A stretch of 7,986 nt of DNA, from assembly GCA_030591795.1 (NCBI GenBank), contig JAUVAJ010000064.1, positions 1 through 7,986 of the forward strand. Direction: 5' to 3'. The notes beneath the pieces were generated by a model that was not told where the DNA came from, did not search any database, and saw only the letters and a program-made list of their open reading frames with translations. Positions within the stretch are counted from its first letter, which is position 1, and the number at the start of each line of letters is the position of its first letter. The stretch is from Desulfuromonadales bacterium (GTDB lineage: Bacteria > Desulfobacterota > Desulfuromonadia > Desulfuromonadales > UBA2294). Both the position numbers and the translations under genes were made by a program. This document shows positions 5,163 through 7,986 of the stretch, piece by piece.

Positions 5163-7986
5163 ATGTGGAAATTGGCAGGTTCTTTATCGGCAGCCGCAGC
5201 TTTTGTTATGTTTAACCTTTTACCAGCCTACGCTGTGCACAATGAAGGCCCCGGCCTGGTTGAGACGCCTCTGATCACCCAGACCCTGGAGCGGGTCGGT
5301 GTGGTCAGCCTCTGGAACACAGGTGAGAAGCTTCACCTGCATGTCAGCCCGGCAGAGTTCATGCACCTCGAAAACATCCATATCTATGTAGGTGCAGAAG
5401 AGGTTCCTGCCACCAAGAAGGGCAACCTGATCCCCGGTAAGTTTAATTACAAGAACGAAAGCCCCGAGTCAGGAGACTACGTACTGGTTCTAGACCTTGC
5501 AGATGACCTGGGTTTCATGTGGGGTGAACCTTACGCTGATCTGCGAATTCAGAACATTGCCGTTCATGTCAGCATGATCGAGGTGGACGAGGACGGGTCA
5601 GTTGTCTGCGGTGGCGGCGCGGCCTGGGCCTATTCCGGCGAAGGTTCTTCAATGGAAGAAGGTCTATACGACGACGAGGACTTAACTGATTTTGAAGGCG
5701 TCGGCAAAGGCTGGTGGTTCAGTTATATGTTGGCGCATCCGAATCGCGGTCATTTTATCGATTCCCCGGTCGGTGGTCTGAGTTTCAGTACGCCGACAAA
5801 TGCCGGGAAGACTGATCCGACAGGCGCATTCGATTTCTTCCCCGGTGAGTGGGTCAGATTGGCGATCGGTAAATATTCAATCGGCAGTACGGTTGCCGCC
5901 CACAAAATTTCGCCGCTCGATCTGTTCGAGATGGCCGACAGTGATGATCCCGAAGTTATCAATATGGCCCGGCTGCTGCAAAGTCTTGATGTGGATGCCG
6001 AGCCGAAGGGCGGGATCGTTATAAGCTCAGCGACCGTTGCTGTATTTGAAGCTGCTATGGCCAGGCTCGGTCTCGATTATCTGGATTTCTACAACAGTGA
6101 GCAGATAGAGGAAATAATCTTCGAAAGCATTACCCTCGGCTATGATGCGGGGCTTATGTTGGTAGCGGTGTCGGCAGAGGATGCCAAGGCTAACCTGGAT
6201 GAAGCCTTGAGTGCCGCGATGTTCCGCAAAAACGTGTCCAAGAGCCCTACTTTGGCGAGTTCTAAAGCCAAGCTGAATGTAATGGGCGTCTGGTTCCCGG
6301 CCATGAAGGCTAACGGTGAGCCGGCAACGATTGAATATTTCGATGAGGACGGTGCACCAATTCGCACGGCAGACAGCGCCAAACCTCTGGTCATTACTTA
6401 TACTGACGCAGACGAAACCACCGGCGCGCACGATATTTTTGCCGCAGTATCACTTGATGATGGCAATACATGGAAGCGCAAGAACCTCTCACGCATGGCC
6501 GATCGATCATCGTTTACGCTGGCATCCGGTTACGAATATCCGGGACACAGCAAAAAACCGGTCTTCCAGGTCAAAGGCAACAAAATTCTTATTTCCTGGA
6601 CCAGTAAATTTGCCAGTGGCGGTAAGCCACGCTACGCGATTCAAACCTGTCCGGAGCTTGAACCCGGATGCACCGTTTGCAATGGCTATGACGACAAGGA
6701 GATTTGTGGCCCTGACTACACCTATGATGATCCGTACTATGCTGACGACATCTGGGGTGTCAGTGGACCGCAACGCTCTGTCGACTATACTGACCAGGGT
6801 TTCCCCGAAGTCGGTGAGGTTCCCTACAGCGCGGTCTGGGTGGCCCGGGGGATTATTGCCACCGCCGGCGACCTGAGCAAGGGGATCGGCGACTATGTAG
6901 GTGACATTGTCTGGTTCAAGCCGGAGCGTTTGACCTCCGGGCGGCGTGATGCCAATCAGGTGTTTATGGGTGGTGCCGATGGCGCCGGTTTCGCTATCTC
7001 CTGGCAGGAGGACCCTGGTGGACTGCGTCCGGGTGAGGCAAAAGGACCAGGCCCGGGCTGGGGTGGTGCTACCACCAACCACAAGACCGATATCTGGTAC
7101 AGCTACATAACCTGGGGCGACTTTGCCAAGGCGGACCCTAACTTTGTCTCCGGTGGCGACCCTGAGCATGACGACCCTGATTTCGTCGGCAGACTCAAAG
7201 CGCTGGTACTGATGTCGTTACCGGTGAGACTTTCCGATAACGATGTCGTCAACACCGATAATATGTGGGTTGAACTGAATGCCAACGGCCTGCCGGTGCT
7301 TGATGGGGAAGGTAATCTAATCCCGATGCTGAATCCCGACACCAGCTCGGACGATAGTGACGGATCCCACCGTTACGGTTATATGCTGGATGGTCTCTGG
7401 GATTGGGACGGAAACCTTTATTATGAAGGCGGCACAGCCGATGGCTGGGTCGAGGGAGACGGTACCCTCTACAACTTTACCAACCAGCAGGGCGAAACGA
7501 AGATAGTAGTAAACACCAATGATGGCCGGGCCCTCGATGGCAATACCGGTGCTTCCCGACCTAACCTGTTCTTGCAGACTTACACCATGCCGGACGGGAT
7601 CACCAAGAGTGCCTGGGCCATTATGGCCTATGAAGAGTCCAAGGGTGTTGGCCTCGGCCCGGATGAGGACGCCGGTGACACAGGCGGTGATCCGCTGGAT
7701 GATGGCAGCGGTTATGATCCGTATGTTACTTTCCCCGATGAAGGTAAAAACGCTATCTATCACAGTTTCGATTTCCAGAACCCGGATATGGTTAGTGCCG
7801 GTACCACCATAAACTTCCCGGAAACCGATGCTGACGGCAACCTGCTTTATGCTGTTGGGGCTCCATGTCTCGGTTCAGATGAAAACGGGGAATGTATTCC
7901 GAACCCGGACTCAGGGGTCGAACTGACCGATTGGAAGGGTGTGCCGATCCTGGCTTATGAAAATGCCAGACGACCACGCTTTATCC
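5163..7986 (+). CDS. Large exported surface protein with adhesin-like beta domain and Asp-box (partial, 3' end outside window)
   Basis: Open for 941 codons to the window edge with no stop. Residues 1-24 are a Sec signal peptide (hydrophobic AAAAFVMFNLL, cleavage after AYA). Residues about 200-255 read as a repeat-like domain of secreted adhesins: SPVGGLSFST, then GKTDPTGAFDF, FPGEWVRLAIG and HKISPLDL. A helical part follows (about 261-360). From about 370 on it is beta-rich and acidic, with a BNR/Asp-box SLDDGNTW (430-437) as in sialidase-type beta-propellers, four Cys close together (C496, C503, C506, C515; CTVCN lacks the His of a haem site), and an Asp/Gly-rich, possibly calcium-binding, stretch (831-852). 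It resembles, from memory, the 'choice-of-anchor' surface proteins of Desulfuromonadales; the C-terminal anchor would decide and is missing. No enzyme function can be claimed. Expression is driven by the consensus promoter and gated by the riboswitch; the start is set by AGGAGG. Confidence 0.85.
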   Translation, partial: MWKLAGSLSAAAAFVMFNLLPAYAVHNEGPGLVETPLITQTLERVGVVSLWNTGEKLHLHVSPAEFMHLENIHIYVGAEEVPATKKGNLIPGKFNYKNESPESGDYVLVLDLADDLGFMWGEPYADLRIQNIAVHVSMIEVDEDGSVVCGGGAAWAYSGEGSSMEEGLYDDEDLTDFEGVGKGWWFSYMLAHPNRGHFIDSPVGGLSFSTPTNAGKTDPTGAFDFFPGEWVRLAIGKYSIGSTVAAHKISPLDLFEMADSDDPEVINMARLLQSLDVDAEPKGGIVISSATVAVFEAAMARLGLDYLDFYNSEQIEEIIFESITLGYDAGLMLVAVSAEDAKANLDEALSAAMFRKNVSKSPTLASSKAKLNVMGVWFPAMKANGEPATIEYFDEDGAPIRTADSAKPLVITYTDADETTGAHDIFAAVSLDDGNTWKRKNLSRMADRSSFTLASGYEYPGHSKKPVFQVKGNKILISWTSKFASGGKPRYAIQTCPELEPGCTVCNGYDDKEICGPDYTYDDPYYADDIWGVSGPQRSVDYTDQGFPEVGEVPYSAVWVARGIIATAGDLSKGIGDYVGDIVWFKPERLTSGRRDANQVFMGGADGAGFAISWQEDPGGLRPGEAKGPGPGWGGATTNHKTDIWYSYITWGDFAKADPNFVSGGDPEHDDPDFVGRLKALVLMSLPVRLSDNDVVNTDNMWVELNANGLPVLDGEGNLIPMLNPDTSSDDSDGSHRYGYMLDGLWDWDGNLYYEGGTADGWVEGDGTLYNFTNQQGETKIVVNTNDGRALDGNTGASRPNLFLQTYTMPDGITKSAWAIMAYEESKGVGLGPDEDAGDTGGDPLDDGSGYDPYVTFPDEGKNAIYHSFDFQNPDMVSAGTTINFPETDADGNLLYAVGAPCLGSDENGECIPNPDSGVELTDWKGVPILAYENARRPRFI

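Noticed and set aside
6649..6710. Possible haem-binding cytochrome motif in the surface protein
   Set aside because: CTVCN has the CxxC spacing but no following His, and no other CxxCH occurs in the 941 visible residues.
6507..7169. 220-codon minus-strand ORF inside the large surface-protein gene
   Set aside because: It lies opposite a long plus-strand frame with signal peptide, ribosome site and domain motifs. It has no such signals itself and is an antisense by-product.

Overview
The window looks like a chromosomal segment of a Desulfuromonadales-type bacterium (former Deltaproteobacteria; Geobacter, Desulfuromonas or Pelobacter relatives). The evidence is a GEMM-I cyclic-dinucleotide riboswitch with an adenine at the probable ligand-selectivity position, a KamA-family radical SAM enzyme, and a very large secreted beta-rich protein. 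This placement is an inference from gene content, not from a marker gene. There are no rRNA, tRNA, CRISPR or insertion-sequence signals.

Layout. Bases 1-42 hold a strong intrinsic terminator of a gene outside the window. Bases 43-410 have no convincing protein gene. They carry a candidate promoter (145-173) followed by a GC-rich stretch (about 180-388) whose two ends pair into one long rod, so it may be a non-coding RNA or a structured leader. A very basic 42-residue ORF (411-539) ends five bases before kamA (545-1717). KamA has the radical SAM cysteines, but the two aspartates that hold the lysine side chain in true lysine 2,3-aminomutase are not conserved. Bases 1718-1978 are intergenic and end in two operator-like sites around a good sigma-70 promoter.

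That promoter reads hipB-hipA (1979-3426), a toxin-antitoxin pair of the HipBA type with a 4-base ATGA overlap. The predicted transcription start falls almost on the hipB ATG, so the message may be leaderless and autorepressed. hipA runs tail to tail into a minus-strand membrane histidine kinase gene (3406-4767) and overlaps its 3' end by 21 bases. No response regulator gene is visible beside the kinase.

The 4768-5162 region separates the divergent kinase gene from the last gene. It contains a full-consensus sigma-70 promoter (TTGACA, 16 bp, TATAAT), a GEMM-I riboswitch, and an expression platform in which one strand of the aptamer can alternatively pair with the Shine-Dalgarno sequence. The riboswitch controls an open reading frame that starts at 5163 and leaves the window after 941 codons. 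It encodes an exported protein with a signal peptide, an adhesin-like beta domain and a BNR/Asp-box, resembling the 'choice-of-anchor' class of surface proteins. The most interesting unit is this promoter, riboswitch and surface-protein cassette, probably a cGAMP or c-di-GMP controlled cell-surface function. Second is the structured RNA and basic mini-ORF in front of the atypical KamA.
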